This document shows, piece by piece, positions 43,654 to 52,111 of a stretch of 64,000 nt of DNA. Below the pieces are notes generated by a model. It did no database searches. It was not told the origin of the DNA and was given only the letters and a program-made list of their open reading frames with translations. Each line of letters starts with the position of its first letter. The stretch's first letter is position 1. Origin of the DNA: Rhizobium chutanense (GTDB taxonomy: Bacteria; Pseudomonadota; Alphaproteobacteria; Rhizobiales; Rhizobiaceae). Location: the NCBI RefSeq assembly GCF_002531935.1, contig NZ_NWSV01000026.1:28572-92571 (forward strand), written 5' to 3'. The position numbers and the translations under genes were made by a program.

Positions 43654-44208
43654 ATGATCAAATCAGTATTGCGCGGTTTTGCGCTCGCCACCGCCCTGTC
43701 TGCCGTCGCCTTTGCGGCCGCCAAGAACCCGATCGTCGGCGGGGCGGCGATGTTCGACAGCAAGAACATCATCGAAAACGCCGTGAATTCCAAGGATCAC
43801 ACGACGCTGGTCGCAGCCGTCAAGGCAGCCGGCCTCGTCGGCACGCTCGAGGGCAAGGGCCCCTTCACCGTCTTTGCGCCGACCAACGAAGCTTTCGCCG
43901 CCCTGCCGAAGGGCACCGTCGACACGCTGCTGAAGCCGGAAAACAAGGCGACGCTCACCAAGGTTCTGACCTGCCATGTCGTTGCCGCCGACGCGATGGC
44001 CAAGACCGTTGCCAAGATGATCAAGGATGACGGCGGCGAACACGACATCAAGACCGTCGGCGGCTGCGTGCTGAAAGCCAGGGAAAGCATGGGCAAGATC
44101 ACTTTGACCGACGAAAATGGCGGCGTCTCCCATGTGACGATCGCCGACGTCAAACAGTCGAACGGCGTCATCCACGTTGTCGACAAGGTGCTGCTGCCGA
44201 AGATGTAA
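43654..44208 (+). CDS. Secreted fasciclin-domain protein
   Basis: A 184-aa protein with a signal peptide (VLRGFALATALSAVAFAAAK, about 4-23) and one FAS1 domain (about residues 40-184). H1 box: GPFTVFAPTNEAFAALPKGT; H2 box region: SNGVIHVVDKVLLPKM at the very C-terminus. Fasciclin domains mediate adhesion or surface association. Position after a SigK/RskA-like pair suggests it is the sigma factor's main target, as MPT70/MPT83 are for mycobacterial SigK. GGTGAGGAG precedes the chosen ATG. Confidence 0.93.
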   Translation: MIKSVLRGFALATALSAVAFAAAKNPIVGGAAMFDSKNIIENAVNSKDHTTLVAAVKAAGLVGTLEGKGPFTVFAPTNEAFAALPKGTVDTLLKPENKATLTKVLTCHVVAADAMAKTVAKMIKDDGGEHDIKTVGGCVLKARESMGKITLTDENGGVSHVTIADVKQSNGVIHVVDKVLLPKM

Positions 44209-44228
44209 CCGCCTATCGGCGAACGCAT

Positions 44229-44252
44229 GGGGCGCTCTTCTGCGCCCCTTTT
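44229..44252 (+). terminator. Terminator after the fasciclin gene
   Basis: GGGGCG and CGCCCC pair around CTCTTCTG and are followed by TTTTC. It lies 20 bp after the fasciclin stop and abuts the convergent engB stop codon. Confidence 0.8.
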
Positions 44253-44905
44253 CATTTCCAGCGGGCGATGCCGACGGTTTCGCCGATCGCCTGGCGCAGG
44301 TCGTCGAGCCCGTCGCCCTTTTCCGACGAGGTGGAGAGTACACCGGGATAGGCGGCCGGCCGTTTGCGGATCTTGTCGGCGGTCTCGGCCAGCAGCTTCG
44401 GCACCCCAGCCGCCTTGATCTTGTCGGTCTTGGTCAGCACGATCTGATAGGAGACGGCCGCCTTGTCGAGCAGGTCGAGCACGGCGTCGTCATTCTTCTT
44501 GATGCCGTGGCGGCTGTCGATCAGCACATAGACGCGTTTCAGCGTCGCGCGGCCGCGCAGATAGTCGAAAACCAGCTTGGTCCACTTGTCGACCTGCTCC
44601 TTCGGCGCCTGCGCGTAGCCGTAGCCCGGCATGTCGACGATCGCCATCGGCGGCATGTCGGCGTCTTCGCCGGAATAGCCGTCCGGAACGAAATAATTGA
44701 GTTCCTGCGTACGCCCCGGCGTGTTCGACGTGCGCGCCAGACCCTTCTGGCCGACCAGCGCATTGATCAGCGACGACTTGCCGACATTCGAACGCCCGGC
44801 GAAGGCCACCTCGAGCGGCCCTTCCGGCGGCAGGAAGTTGAGCGACGGAACGCCGCGGATGAAGATCCATGGGTGGCCGAAGAGCGGCTTTTCGGTTTCG
44901 GGCAT
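44252..44905 (-). CDS. engB: Ribosome biogenesis GTP-binding protein YihA/EngB
   Basis: A 217-aa TRAFAC GTPase needed for 50S subunit assembly. G1 is EVAFAGRSNVGKSSLINALV (about 30-49), G2 RTSNTPGRTQELNYF (about 58-72), G3 MAIVDMPGYGYAQAP (about 86-100), G4 VLTKTDKIK (about 155) and G5 STSSEKGDGLDDLR (about 193). It lies downstream of yidC on the same strand, but a hairpin with a U-tract separates them, so it may be expressed partly from its own promoter. Confidence 0.95.
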   Translation of the reverse strand: MPETEKPLFGHPWIFIRGVPSLNFLPPEGPLEVAFAGRSNVGKSSLINALVGQKGLARTSNTPGRTQELNYFVPDGYSGEDADMPPMAIVDMPGYGYAQAPKEQVDKWTKLVFDYLRGRATLKRVYVLIDSRHGIKKNDDAVLDLLDKAAVSYQIVLTKTDKIKAAGVPKLLAETADKIRKRPAAYPGVLSTSSEKGDGLDDLRQAIGETVGIARWK

Positions 44906-45011
44906 GCGGGGCTCGGCAATCTCCGGGTTCGGTATTCTGTCGGCTTCGTGGTTTTACGGGCGGATGTCAAGCTTTCAGGCGGTCTGCGCCTCGCTTCGCA
45001 GGCTGCCGGGA

Positions 45012-45040
45012 AATGAAAAGCCCCGCCGGAGCGGGGCTTG
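45012..45040 (-). terminator. Terminator of the rpmH-rnpA-yidC transcript
   Basis: Read on the minus strand, AAGCCCCGC and GCGGGGCTT form a 9-bp stem around a 4-nt loop, followed by TTCATTT. It starts 7 bp after the yidC stop. Confidence 0.82.
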
Positions 45041-45046
45041 AGAACA

Positions 45047-46843
45047 TCATTTCGATGGCGCCGTTTTTCGCCGGAACAGGCCCTTCAGATTGTCGAACAG
45101 CTCGATCTTGACGCCGTGGCGCCTCATGATCACCGACTGCTGCGCCACCGACAGCGTGTTGTTCCAGGCCCAGTAGATGACCAGGCCGGCCGGGAAGCTA
45201 GCCAGCATGAACATGAACACCAGCGGCATCCAGTTGAAGATCATCGCCTGGGTCGGATCGGGCGGCGTCGGGTTCATGCGCATCTGCAGGAACATGGTGA
45301 TGCCCATGATCAGCGGCCAGATGCCAAGATGCAGCAGCGTGGGCGCCTGGAAGGGCAGCAGGCCGAACAGATTGACGATGGATGTCGGATCGGGTGCCGA
45401 AAGGTCCTTGATCCAGCCGAAGAACGGTGCGTGCCGCATCTCGATGGTGATGTAGATCACCTTGTAGAGCGAGAAGAAGACCGGGATCTGCAGCGCCACC
45501 GGCCAGCAGCCGGCGATCGGATTGATCTTCTCTTCCTTGTAGAGCTGCATTGTCGCCTGCTGCAGCCCCATGCGGTCGTCGGCGAATTTCGCCTTCAGCT
45601 CCTCCATCTTCGGCTGCATGCGCTTCATGTTCGCCATCGAAGCATACTGCTTGCTGGCGAGCGGGAAGAACAGCGCCTTGACGACGATGGTGGTGCACAG
45701 GATCGCCACGCCGAAATTGCCGAAGAAGCGGAAGAAGAAGTCCATCAGCGTGAACATCGGCTTGGTGATGAAATAGAAATAGCCCCAGTCGATCAGCCGG
45801 TCGAACTTCGGGATCGAGTAGGATTTCTTGTAGCCGTCGATCACAGGCACTTCCTTGGCGCCGGCGAAGACGAGGTTCTTGAGCTCGATCGACTGGCCCG
45901 GCGCGACGGTGAAGGCATCGTCCTTGTAATCGGCCTGATAGCGCGGCTGGCCATCGGTGAAGTAGGAGAATTTCGCCTCATAGGCAGCACTCTGCGGCGG
46001 AACGATCGTCGCGGCCCAGTATTTGTCGGTGATGCCGAGCCAGCCGCCGGTGGATTTCGCCGGCGATACGGCTTCCTTCTCGACGGCGGTATATTTGCTT
46101 TCGATCAGGCCGTCATCGCCGATGACGCCGATGAAGCCTTCATGCAGCACGTAGACGGAGGGCGTCGTCGGCTTGTTGTAACGCATGACGCGGCCGTAGG
46201 AGGAGAGCGCGGCGGGCGCCTGGCCGGAATTGACGATCTTGTCGGCGACGGTGAACATGTAGCGTTCGTCGACGGAGATGGTGCGGGTGAAGGTCAGGCC
46301 CTTGTCATTGGTGTAGGACAGCGTCACCGGTGTCTTCTCGGTGAGCTTGGCGCCTTCGGGCGCCGTCCAGAGCGTCGTGGGGCCGGGAACGCTGCCCGTC
46401 GCATCGCTGCCGATATAGCCGAGTTCGGTGAAATAGCCGTCCTTGGTTTCGGCCGGGCTGAACAGCGTGATGATCGGGCTCGAATCGTCGACGGTCTCGT
46501 GATAGCCCTTGAGCTTCAGATCGTCGAGACGGGCGCCGGCAAGGTTGATCGAGCCGGAAAGGGCAGCGGTATCGATGACGACACGCGGGCTTTTTGCCAG
46601 CGCCTGCTCAAGCGTCGCCGTCGCGGCCGCCTGGCCGGAAGGGGCTGCGCCGCTCGTCTGGGCCGGTGTTGCGCCGCCCGTTGCCGGCTGCTGCACCTGT
46701 TCGGTCTGCTGCTGCGCCTTCTGGGCTTCCTGCGCCTTGCGCTGGGCCTCGATGCGCGGATTCATATAGAGAAACTGCCAGCCGAGGACGATCAGCACCG
46801 AGAGAGCGATCGCAATGAAGTAATTGCGGTTGTTTTCCATCAT
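45047..46843 (-). CDS. yidC: Membrane protein insertase YidC
   Basis: A 598-aa Oxa1/Alb3-family insertase. TM1 is at residues about 6-24 (NYFIAIALSVLIVLGWQFLY), then a Gln/Pro/Ala-rich linker, a large periplasmic beta-sandwich domain (about 80-360) and the insertase core (about 365-585) with KPMFTLMDFFFRFFGNFGVA, CTTIVVKALFFPLASKQYAS (the hydrophilic-groove Arg of YidC normally lies near here), GCWPVALQIPVFFSLYKVIY and a last pair of TMs near FMLASFPAGLVIYWAWNNTL. The C-terminal tail is basic. Its start overlaps rnpA by 4 bp. Confidence 0.96.
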   Translation of the reverse strand: MMENNRNYFIAIALSVLIVLGWQFLYMNPRIEAQRKAQEAQKAQQQTEQVQQPATGGATPAQTSGAAPSGQAAATATLEQALAKSPRVVIDTAALSGSINLAGARLDDLKLKGYHETVDDSSPIITLFSPAETKDGYFTELGYIGSDATGSVPGPTTLWTAPEGAKLTEKTPVTLSYTNDKGLTFTRTISVDERYMFTVADKIVNSGQAPAALSSYGRVMRYNKPTTPSVYVLHEGFIGVIGDDGLIESKYTAVEKEAVSPAKSTGGWLGITDKYWAATIVPPQSAAYEAKFSYFTDGQPRYQADYKDDAFTVAPGQSIELKNLVFAGAKEVPVIDGYKKSYSIPKFDRLIDWGYFYFITKPMFTLMDFFFRFFGNFGVAILCTTIVVKALFFPLASKQYASMANMKRMQPKMEELKAKFADDRMGLQQATMQLYKEEKINPIAGCWPVALQIPVFFSLYKVIYITIEMRHAPFFGWIKDLSAPDPTSIVNLFGLLPFQAPTLLHLGIWPLIMGITMFLQMRMNPTPPDPTQAMIFNWMPLVFMFMLASFPAGLVIYWAWNNTLSVAQQSVIMRRHGVKIELFDNLKGLFRRKTAPSK

Positions 46844-47241
46844 ACGTTCCTGGGGCGTCCGTCTCCGGAGCGCCGGTGTTTCGGCCTGGTTTCCACGCGA
46901 AATTTCAGTTCCGCGGCCAATTCCTGGAAGGACGCCTCAAGCACGTCCCTGCGCGCGACAACCACATAGTCGTGTCCGGGCTGCATTGCAAACCCCGCAT
47001 GAAGCCGCACCGCCTCTTTCAGGCGGCGGCGCATGCGGTTCCGTTCGACCGCGTTGCCATGTTTTTTGGTGACTGTAAAACCGACGCGGGCTTGGCTGTC
47101 GGGTTCCTTCCGGTCGAGGACTTCGAGCAGGAAGAGGCCGCCGCGGCGTTTTTCGCCTTCGCGCACGGCAAGAAACTGCGGGCGGCTTTTCAGCCGCCCG
47201 ACAGTGTGTTTCTGGTCTTTGGTCGTCAATTCGCCCGCCAT
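46840..47241 (-). CDS. rnpA: Ribonuclease P protein component
   Basis: A 133-aa basic protein that aids the RNase P RNA in tRNA 5' processing. It has the family features RLKSRPQFLAVREGEKRRGG (about 16-35), RVGFTVTKKHGNAVERNRMR in the RNR motif (about 57-76: VERNRMRRRLKEAVR) and a C-terminal YVVVARRDVLEASFQELAAE. It lies 21 bp after rpmH and overlaps yidC, the standard bacterial order. Confidence 0.95.
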   Translation of the reverse strand: MAGELTTKDQKHTVGRLKSRPQFLAVREGEKRRGGLFLLEVLDRKEPDSQARVGFTVTKKHGNAVERNRMRRRLKEAVRLHAGFAMQPGHDYVVVARRDVLEASFQELAAELKFRVETRPKHRRSGDGRPRNV

Positions 47242-47262
47242 CTCTTACCGGGCAACCCGGCC

Positions 47263-47397
47263 TTAAGCCGAAAGACGCTTGCGGCCCTGCGCGCGGCGGC
47301 CGGCGATGACCTTGCGGCCACCCTTGGTGGACATGCGCGCACGGAAGCCGTGGCGACGCTTGCGAACAAGCTTGGATGGTTGGTAGGTACGCTTCAT
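47263..47397 (-). CDS. rpmH: 50S ribosomal protein L34
   Basis: A 44-aa strongly basic ribosomal protein. Translated on the minus strand it begins MKRTYQPSKLVRKRRHGF, continues RARMSTKGGRKVIAGRRAQG and ends RKRLSA, which matches L34 over its entire length. First gene of the rpmH-rnpA-yidC operon. Unlike in many bacteria, dnaA is not adjacent, which is normal for alphaproteobacteria. Confidence 0.98.
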   Translation of the reverse strand: MKRTYQPSKLVRKRRHGFRARMSTKGGRKVIAGRRAQGRKRLSA

Positions 47398-47816
47398 TTA
47401 TTTAAACACCGCGGAGTGCGGCCCTTCTTGAATTTGCATATTGCAAGGAGCGTTGTTTTTCGAACGGACGGAGCCATGAAAGGCTTGGGTGACCGGACGT
47501 GCGGCGGCTTATACGGATGAAGCCCGCCAAAGTCAATTAACCCCGACGATTTCACTTTGCGCCGCTGTTCGGAAAGTATTTTCGCACTCAGGTATTAATA
47601 AATCCGGCCTGCCCTGACTGGTTGTGGTTGGCCGCCGCTCACGATCGATGGCCCGGATTTCAGGGGCTTTCGCGTTCCGATCACCATCGACGTCGATTAT
47701 TTTTCCTGGCCATAATCGTAAACATTGGAAATCTAACTTTAATGAATTTCGCCGATATCTAGCATCACGGGCTGGGAATTTGCTTTCCAGGCAGTGTGTA
47801 GCTAGGAGGCATTGCA
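47398..47816. promoter_or_regulatory. 419-bp divergent spacer between rpmH and chemoreceptor gene
   Basis: No gene is convincing here. The rpmH side contains TTGCA-TAT-TGCAA (47434-47446) about 40 bp upstream of the rpmH start. The chemoreceptor side has an A/T-rich stretch (about 47690-47760) and a strong AGGAGG at 47804-47809 that sets the TTG start of the downstream gene. Confidence 0.45.
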
Positions 47817-49814
47817 TTGAAGATCCGCGCCAAAATTAATCTGCTGGTTTCCGTGATGGGCGCGGTGGCGCTGCTGATCGGCGCAACGGCGTTGTCCGCC
47901 ATGCACGAATACAGCCGTAACCTGACGGCTTACGAGGAGGCCGCCGCCCGCGCCTATGCCGGCGAGCGCCTCAACCGTTTCGTCACGGCGGTGGTGATGG
48001 AATCGCGCGGCATCTATGCGGCCAAGACGATCAAGGATACGCCGAACTTCGCCAAGGGCCTGATGGCCGACCTCGACGAGATCGACAAGGTCATCGCCGG
48101 CTGGACGCCGCTCGTTGCCGCGAGCGAAAAGGAGACCTTCGCCAAGCTGGTCGCCCGCGCCGCCGAGTTCCGCACCTTCCGCACCGAAACGGCCCGGCTC
48201 GGCACCGAGGTCGGCCCCGAGGCCGCCAGCGCCCAGGGCAACAACGACGCCAACCGCGCCAACCGCAAGGCGTTCCAGGCGGAGATCGACGCAGTCGTCG
48301 CCACCGACAAGGCCGCGCTCGAGGCCGTCAACGCCGAGATCGAGAGCTTCCGCAACTGGATCCTGATGCTCGTCCTCTCCATCACCGCCATCGGGATTTC
48401 GGTCGGCATCGGCATGGGCTTCTATATCGGCACCAGCCATCTGAGCCGGCCGATCAAGCGCGTCACCCGGGCGATCAACGAAGTCGCCAACGGCAATTTC
48501 GAAGCCGAGGTTCCCTTCGCCGGCCGCCAGGACGAAATCGGCGAGATGGCCGCTGCCGTTGCGGTCTTCAAGGAGAACGGCCTCGCCGTCAAGCGCCTGA
48601 ACGCCCAGGAAACGGCGATGCGCGCCAAGAGCGACGACCTGCAGTCGAGCATGTCCGTCGTCGTGGCCGCGGCTGCGGCCGGCGATTTCGGCCACCGCAT
48701 CGACAAGGATTATGAGGACGAAAACCTCAACCAGTTCGCTGGCAACATCAACACGCTGCTGTCGAGCGTCGATGCCGGCATCGGCGAGACCCGCCGCGTC
48801 ATCGCCAGCCTTGCCGAGGGCGACCTCACCCAGACGATGAACGGCAGCTTCCAGGGCGCCTTCGCCGAACTGCAGCAGAACGTCAACAACACCTTCGTCA
48901 CGCTGCAGGCGACGATGCGCGAAGTGCGCCAGACGACGGAAGCGATGAACGGCAACACCGCCGAACTGCGCAATGCCAGCGACGACCTGTCGAAGCGCAC
49001 CGAGCAGCAGGCAGCCGCTCTCGAACAGACCTCGGCGGCCCTCGATCAAATCACCGCCGTCGTCCAGAACTCCACCGAGCGGGCGCATGAAGCCACCATC
49101 ATGGTCTCCGAAGCCAAGGATAAATCCGGCGCTTCGGGTGTCGTCGTCGGCAATGCCGTCGAGGCCATGGGCCGCATCGAGCAGGCGTCGCGCGAAATCA
49201 GCCAGATCATCAACGTCATCGACGAGATCGCCTTCCAGACCAACCTGCTGGCGCTGAATGCCGGCGTCGAGGCGGCCCGTGCCGGCGAGGCCGGCAAGGG
49301 CTTTGCGGTGGTCGCCCAGGAAGTGCGCGAACTCGCCCAGCGCTCGGCAACAGCCGCCAAGGACATCAAGGCGCTGATCACCAAGTCGGGCAACGAGGTG
49401 CAGGTCGGCGTCAAGCTGGTGCAGGCGACCGGCGAGGCGCTGGCCGAAATCGGCACGCGCGTCATCGCCATCAACGACCATATCCATTCGATCGCGACAG
49501 CCGCGACCGAACAGTCGACCGGCCTCAAGGAAGTCAACACTGCCGTCAACCAGATGGACCAGGTGACCCAGCAGAATGCCGCCATGGTCGAAGAGACCTC
49601 AGCCGCCACCCACCGGCTTTCGGCCGAAGCCAACGGGCTGGTGAGTCTCATTGCCCGCTTCAAACTGTCGGATGACGCGCCGGCACCCGTGGCGCTCGTC
49701 CGCAACGAGCCGCACCGGCCGGTCGCCTCGCCGGCGCGGCGCGCCATCGCCAAGGTCACCCGCGCCTTCGGCGGCAATGCGGCAGCCGCCGAACAGAACT
49801 GGGAAGAGTTCTAA
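47817..49814 (+). CDS. Methyl-accepting chemotaxis protein (four-helix-bundle-type sensor)
   Basis: A 665-aa chemoreceptor. TM1 is about residues 10-30 (LLVSVMGAVALLIGATAL). A short helical periplasmic region (about 32-180) and TM2 (WILMLVLSITAIGISVGIGM, about 181-200) follow, then HAMP (RPIKRVTRAINEVANGNFEA) and the signalling domain with tip EIAFQTNLLALNAGVEAARA. The C-terminus is EQNWEEF, a CheR/CheB-docking type pentapeptide shared with the receptor at 21170-23509. The start is TTG (KIRAKINLL follows), fixed by AGGAGG seven bases upstream; no ATG is suitable. Confidence 0.92.
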   Translation: MKIRAKINLLVSVMGAVALLIGATALSAMHEYSRNLTAYEEAAARAYAGERLNRFVTAVVMESRGIYAAKTIKDTPNFAKGLMADLDEIDKVIAGWTPLVAASEKETFAKLVARAAEFRTFRTETARLGTEVGPEAASAQGNNDANRANRKAFQAEIDAVVATDKAALEAVNAEIESFRNWILMLVLSITAIGISVGIGMGFYIGTSHLSRPIKRVTRAINEVANGNFEAEVPFAGRQDEIGEMAAAVAVFKENGLAVKRLNAQETAMRAKSDDLQSSMSVVVAAAAAGDFGHRIDKDYEDENLNQFAGNINTLLSSVDAGIGETRRVIASLAEGDLTQTMNGSFQGAFAELQQNVNNTFVTLQATMREVRQTTEAMNGNTAELRNASDDLSKRTEQQAAALEQTSAALDQITAVVQNSTERAHEATIMVSEAKDKSGASGVVVGNAVEAMGRIEQASREISQIINVIDEIAFQTNLLALNAGVEAARAGEAGKGFAVVAQEVRELAQRSATAAKDIKALITKSGNEVQVGVKLVQATGEALAEIGTRVIAINDHIHSIATAATEQSTGLKEVNTAVNQMDQVTQQNAAMVEETSAATHRLSAEANGLVSLIARFKLSDDAPAPVALVRNEPHRPVASPARRAIAKVTRAFGGNAAAAEQNWEEF

Positions 49815-49836
49815 GCTTGACCGATCACGCCGTCTT

Positions 49837-49870
49837 CCAACGCCGCCTCCGGGCGGCGTTGGTTTTTTTC
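49837..49870 (+). terminator. Strong terminator after the chemoreceptor gene
   Basis: CCAACGCCGCC and GGCGGCGTTGG form an 11-bp stem with a 4-nt loop, followed by seven T residues. Confidence 0.92.
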
Positions 49871-49885
49871 TGCCTGGTGCGCGCC

Positions 49886-50048
49886 GGGCAAAGACCCCGC
49901 CCCAAACCCCTCCCCACAAGGGGGAGGGGCTTAACCTGCCGCACCGGCGCTTCCCACTGCACCGTTTCATCCGCGGAAAGCCGATAGTTGCGGCGCGCCG
50001 GCGCCGCAAATTAGTCCCTCCCCCTTGTGGGCAGGGGTTGGGGAGGGG
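49886..50048. repeat. Palindromic intergenic element, copy A
   Basis: About 163 bp with long inverted arms (AAACCCCTCCCCACAAGGGG on the left; CCCTCCCCCTTGTGGGCAGG on the right) around a variable core. The left 58 bases are identical to copy B at 60913. This is a dispersed, non-coding rhizobial repeat; it may be related to the RIME-type elements, but I cannot confirm the family. It sits just behind a terminator, between two plus-strand genes. Confidence 0.85.
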
Positions 50049-50185
50049 ATTTCCTCCTCCAGGCCGGACGTTTCTTTGTGACCACATGACGCTGCTCGCA
50101 AAGATTTGAAAGCGGAGACTTTTGGTCTAATATAAAGCTCCAACGGTGAGGGCGGCTGAAGCGCTGCCGATCGGGCGAGACGAGA

Positions 50186-51706
50186 ATGCCGGTTCAAGAT
50201 CAGGGCGACAATCCTTCGGCGGAAATCCCCGCGGCCGGCGAGGCGGCAAAAGCGCGGTGCCCGTCTGCCGGCATGTTCGGCGGCCTGTCGGGCAAGCTGC
50301 TCTGGCTCACTGTCGTCTTCATCATGCTCGCCGAAATCCTGATTTTCTTCCCCTCGGTCGCCAGCATGCGCATACGCTGGCTGCAGGAGAGGCTGAACAC
50401 GGCCGCCGCCGCCGCCATCGTCATCGACGGGCTGCAGCCGGTCGAATTGCCGCGGGCGCTGCAGAAGGAGACGCTGGAGGCGACCGGTACCAAGGCGATC
50501 GTGCTGCGCAAGGACGGCACCTCGCGGCTCCTGGCGACGACCGATATGCCGACCTCCGTCGACGAAGCCTATGATCTCACCGACGTGCCGCCGGTCACGG
50601 CGATCCGCGATGCGCTCGACACCTTGATCTTCGGCGGCGGCAGGATGATCCGCGTCTACGGCCCGGTCGGCGACACCAATACCGGCGTCGAGGTGGTGAT
50701 GAGGGACCGGCAGCTGCGCACGGCGATGTTTGCCTATTCCCGCAACGTCCTGCTGTTGTCGGTGCTGATCTCGCTCTTCACCGCGACGCTGATCTTCTTT
50801 GCGATCAACCGCATCCTGATCGGCCCGATCCGCCGGCTGACCGGCAGCATGCAGCAATTCTCCTCCGATCCCGAAAACCCCGCCCATGTCTATATCGGCG
50901 ATGGCGGCCGCGACGAACTGGCGGTCGCCGGCCGCAACCTCACCTCGATGCAGATGGAGCTGCAGAAGACGCTGAAGCAGCAGAAGAACCTCGCCGCTCT
51001 CGGCCTCGCCGTCTCCAAGATCAACCACGACATGCGCAATATCCTGGCTTCGGCCCAGCTGATGTCGGACCGGCTGGTCGATGTCGACGACCCGATGGTG
51101 AAAAGCTTCGCCCCGAAGCTGCTGCGCACCATCGACCGCGCCGTCGGCTATACCACCGAGGTGCTGTCCTATGGCAAGGCGAGCGAATCGGCCCCGCGCC
51201 GCCGCCATATCCTGCTTTTGGAACTCACCCAGGACGTCAAGGACATGCTGGCGATCGATCCGCAAAGCGGCATCGAATTCGCCGAGCAGATCGCCGCCGA
51301 TCTCAAGGTCGATGCCGATGGCGAGCAGCTGTTCCGGGTCATCCACAATCTCTGCCGCAATGCGCTGCAGGCGCTGACCGCGCCGGGCGAGGGCGCCCCG
51401 GGCGCCGTCAGGCGCATCACCGTCGCCGCCCAGCGCGTCGGCAGCGTCGTCAGCATCACCGTGGACGATACCGGCCCCGGCATGCCTTTGAAGGCGCGCC
51501 AGAACCTCTTTGCCGCCTTCCGCGGCTCGGCCCGCTCCGGCGGCACCGGCCTCGGCCTGACGATCGCCCGCGAGCTGGTGCTCGCCCATGGCGGTACGAT
51601 CGCGCTGGTGGAAAAACCGACTGTGGGAACGCAGTTTCGTATCGAGATTCCCGATCGCCCGGTTTCGCTGGAGGATTACCGCAGCCGGACGCATATCGAG
51701 AAGTGA
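50186..51706 (+). CDS. Membrane sensor histidine kinase
   Basis: A 506-aa kinase. TM1 is at about residues 33-55 (LLWLTVVFIMLAEILIFFP), followed by a periplasmic loop (about 56-185), TM2 (VLLLSVLISLFTATLIFFAI, about 188-207) and HAMP (INRILIGPIRRLTGSMQQF). The dimerisation helix has an unusual H box, VSKINHDMRNILASAQLMSD (about 275). The HATPase domain has HNLCRNALQAL, VDDTGPGMPLKARQN and GGTGLGLTIARELVLAHGG. No response regulator is adjacent, so its partner is unknown. Confidence 0.9.
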   Translation: MPVQDQGDNPSAEIPAAGEAAKARCPSAGMFGGLSGKLLWLTVVFIMLAEILIFFPSVASMRIRWLQERLNTAAAAAIVIDGLQPVELPRALQKETLEATGTKAIVLRKDGTSRLLATTDMPTSVDEAYDLTDVPPVTAIRDALDTLIFGGGRMIRVYGPVGDTNTGVEVVMRDRQLRTAMFAYSRNVLLLSVLISLFTATLIFFAINRILIGPIRRLTGSMQQFSSDPENPAHVYIGDGGRDELAVAGRNLTSMQMELQKTLKQQKNLAALGLAVSKINHDMRNILASAQLMSDRLVDVDDPMVKSFAPKLLRTIDRAVGYTTEVLSYGKASESAPRRRHILLLELTQDVKDMLAIDPQSGIEFAEQIAADLKVDADGEQLFRVIHNLCRNALQALTAPGEGAPGAVRRITVAAQRVGSVVSITVDDTGPGMPLKARQNLFAAFRGSARSGGTGLGLTIARELVLAHGGTIALVEKPTVGTQFRIEIPDRPVSLEDYRSRTHIEK

Positions 51707-51829
51707 CCGAATTTCAGACGCGCGCGACCGCAAATTTTTAAACGCGCGATTTTTTCAGAATTGCTCTTGCATTGTCCCGAAGGACGCTTTAGAGGATCGC
51801 CCACGCAAGCGGCACCGCCGCAGTTGCAC

Positions 51830-51906
51830 GCACCCGTAGCTCAGCTGGATAGAGCACCAGACTACGAATCTGGGGGTCAGGAGTTCGAATCTCTTCGGGT
51901 GCGCCA
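51830..51906 (+). tRNA. tRNA-Arg(ACG)
   Basis: A 77-nt cloverleaf with encoded CCA. Acceptor GCACCCG pairs with CGGGTGC, discriminator G, then CCA at 51904-51906. The anticodon stem CCAGA/TCTGG holds loop CTACGAA with anticodon ACG, which is converted to ICG and reads CGU/CGC/CGA. The T-arm contains GTTCGAATC. It borders the accessory region that follows. Confidence 0.97.
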
Positions 51907-52111
51907 TTTCCCTTTTCATCGGCTTTAGTCCCCCCTGGCTCCTGAAGGGTAACGTCATCTGACGTGTATCCTCTGATATTGTGCGCAGCGGAACAGCATT
52001 TTTTCCATCGGCTCCCAGCGGAGGAGCTGTGTCCGGTGGCAGTTGTCTGCGGATGAAAAGTTTGCCGCGGCGGCCGCTCCAGCCTGTGCTCCAAGGCAGC
52101 GAATCGAAAAA

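Noticed and set aside
47533..47817. A 94-codon minus-strand ORF in the rpmH/chemoreceptor spacer
   Set aside because: No ribosome-binding site, no signal or domain, and it covers the expected chemoreceptor promoter and ribosome-binding site.
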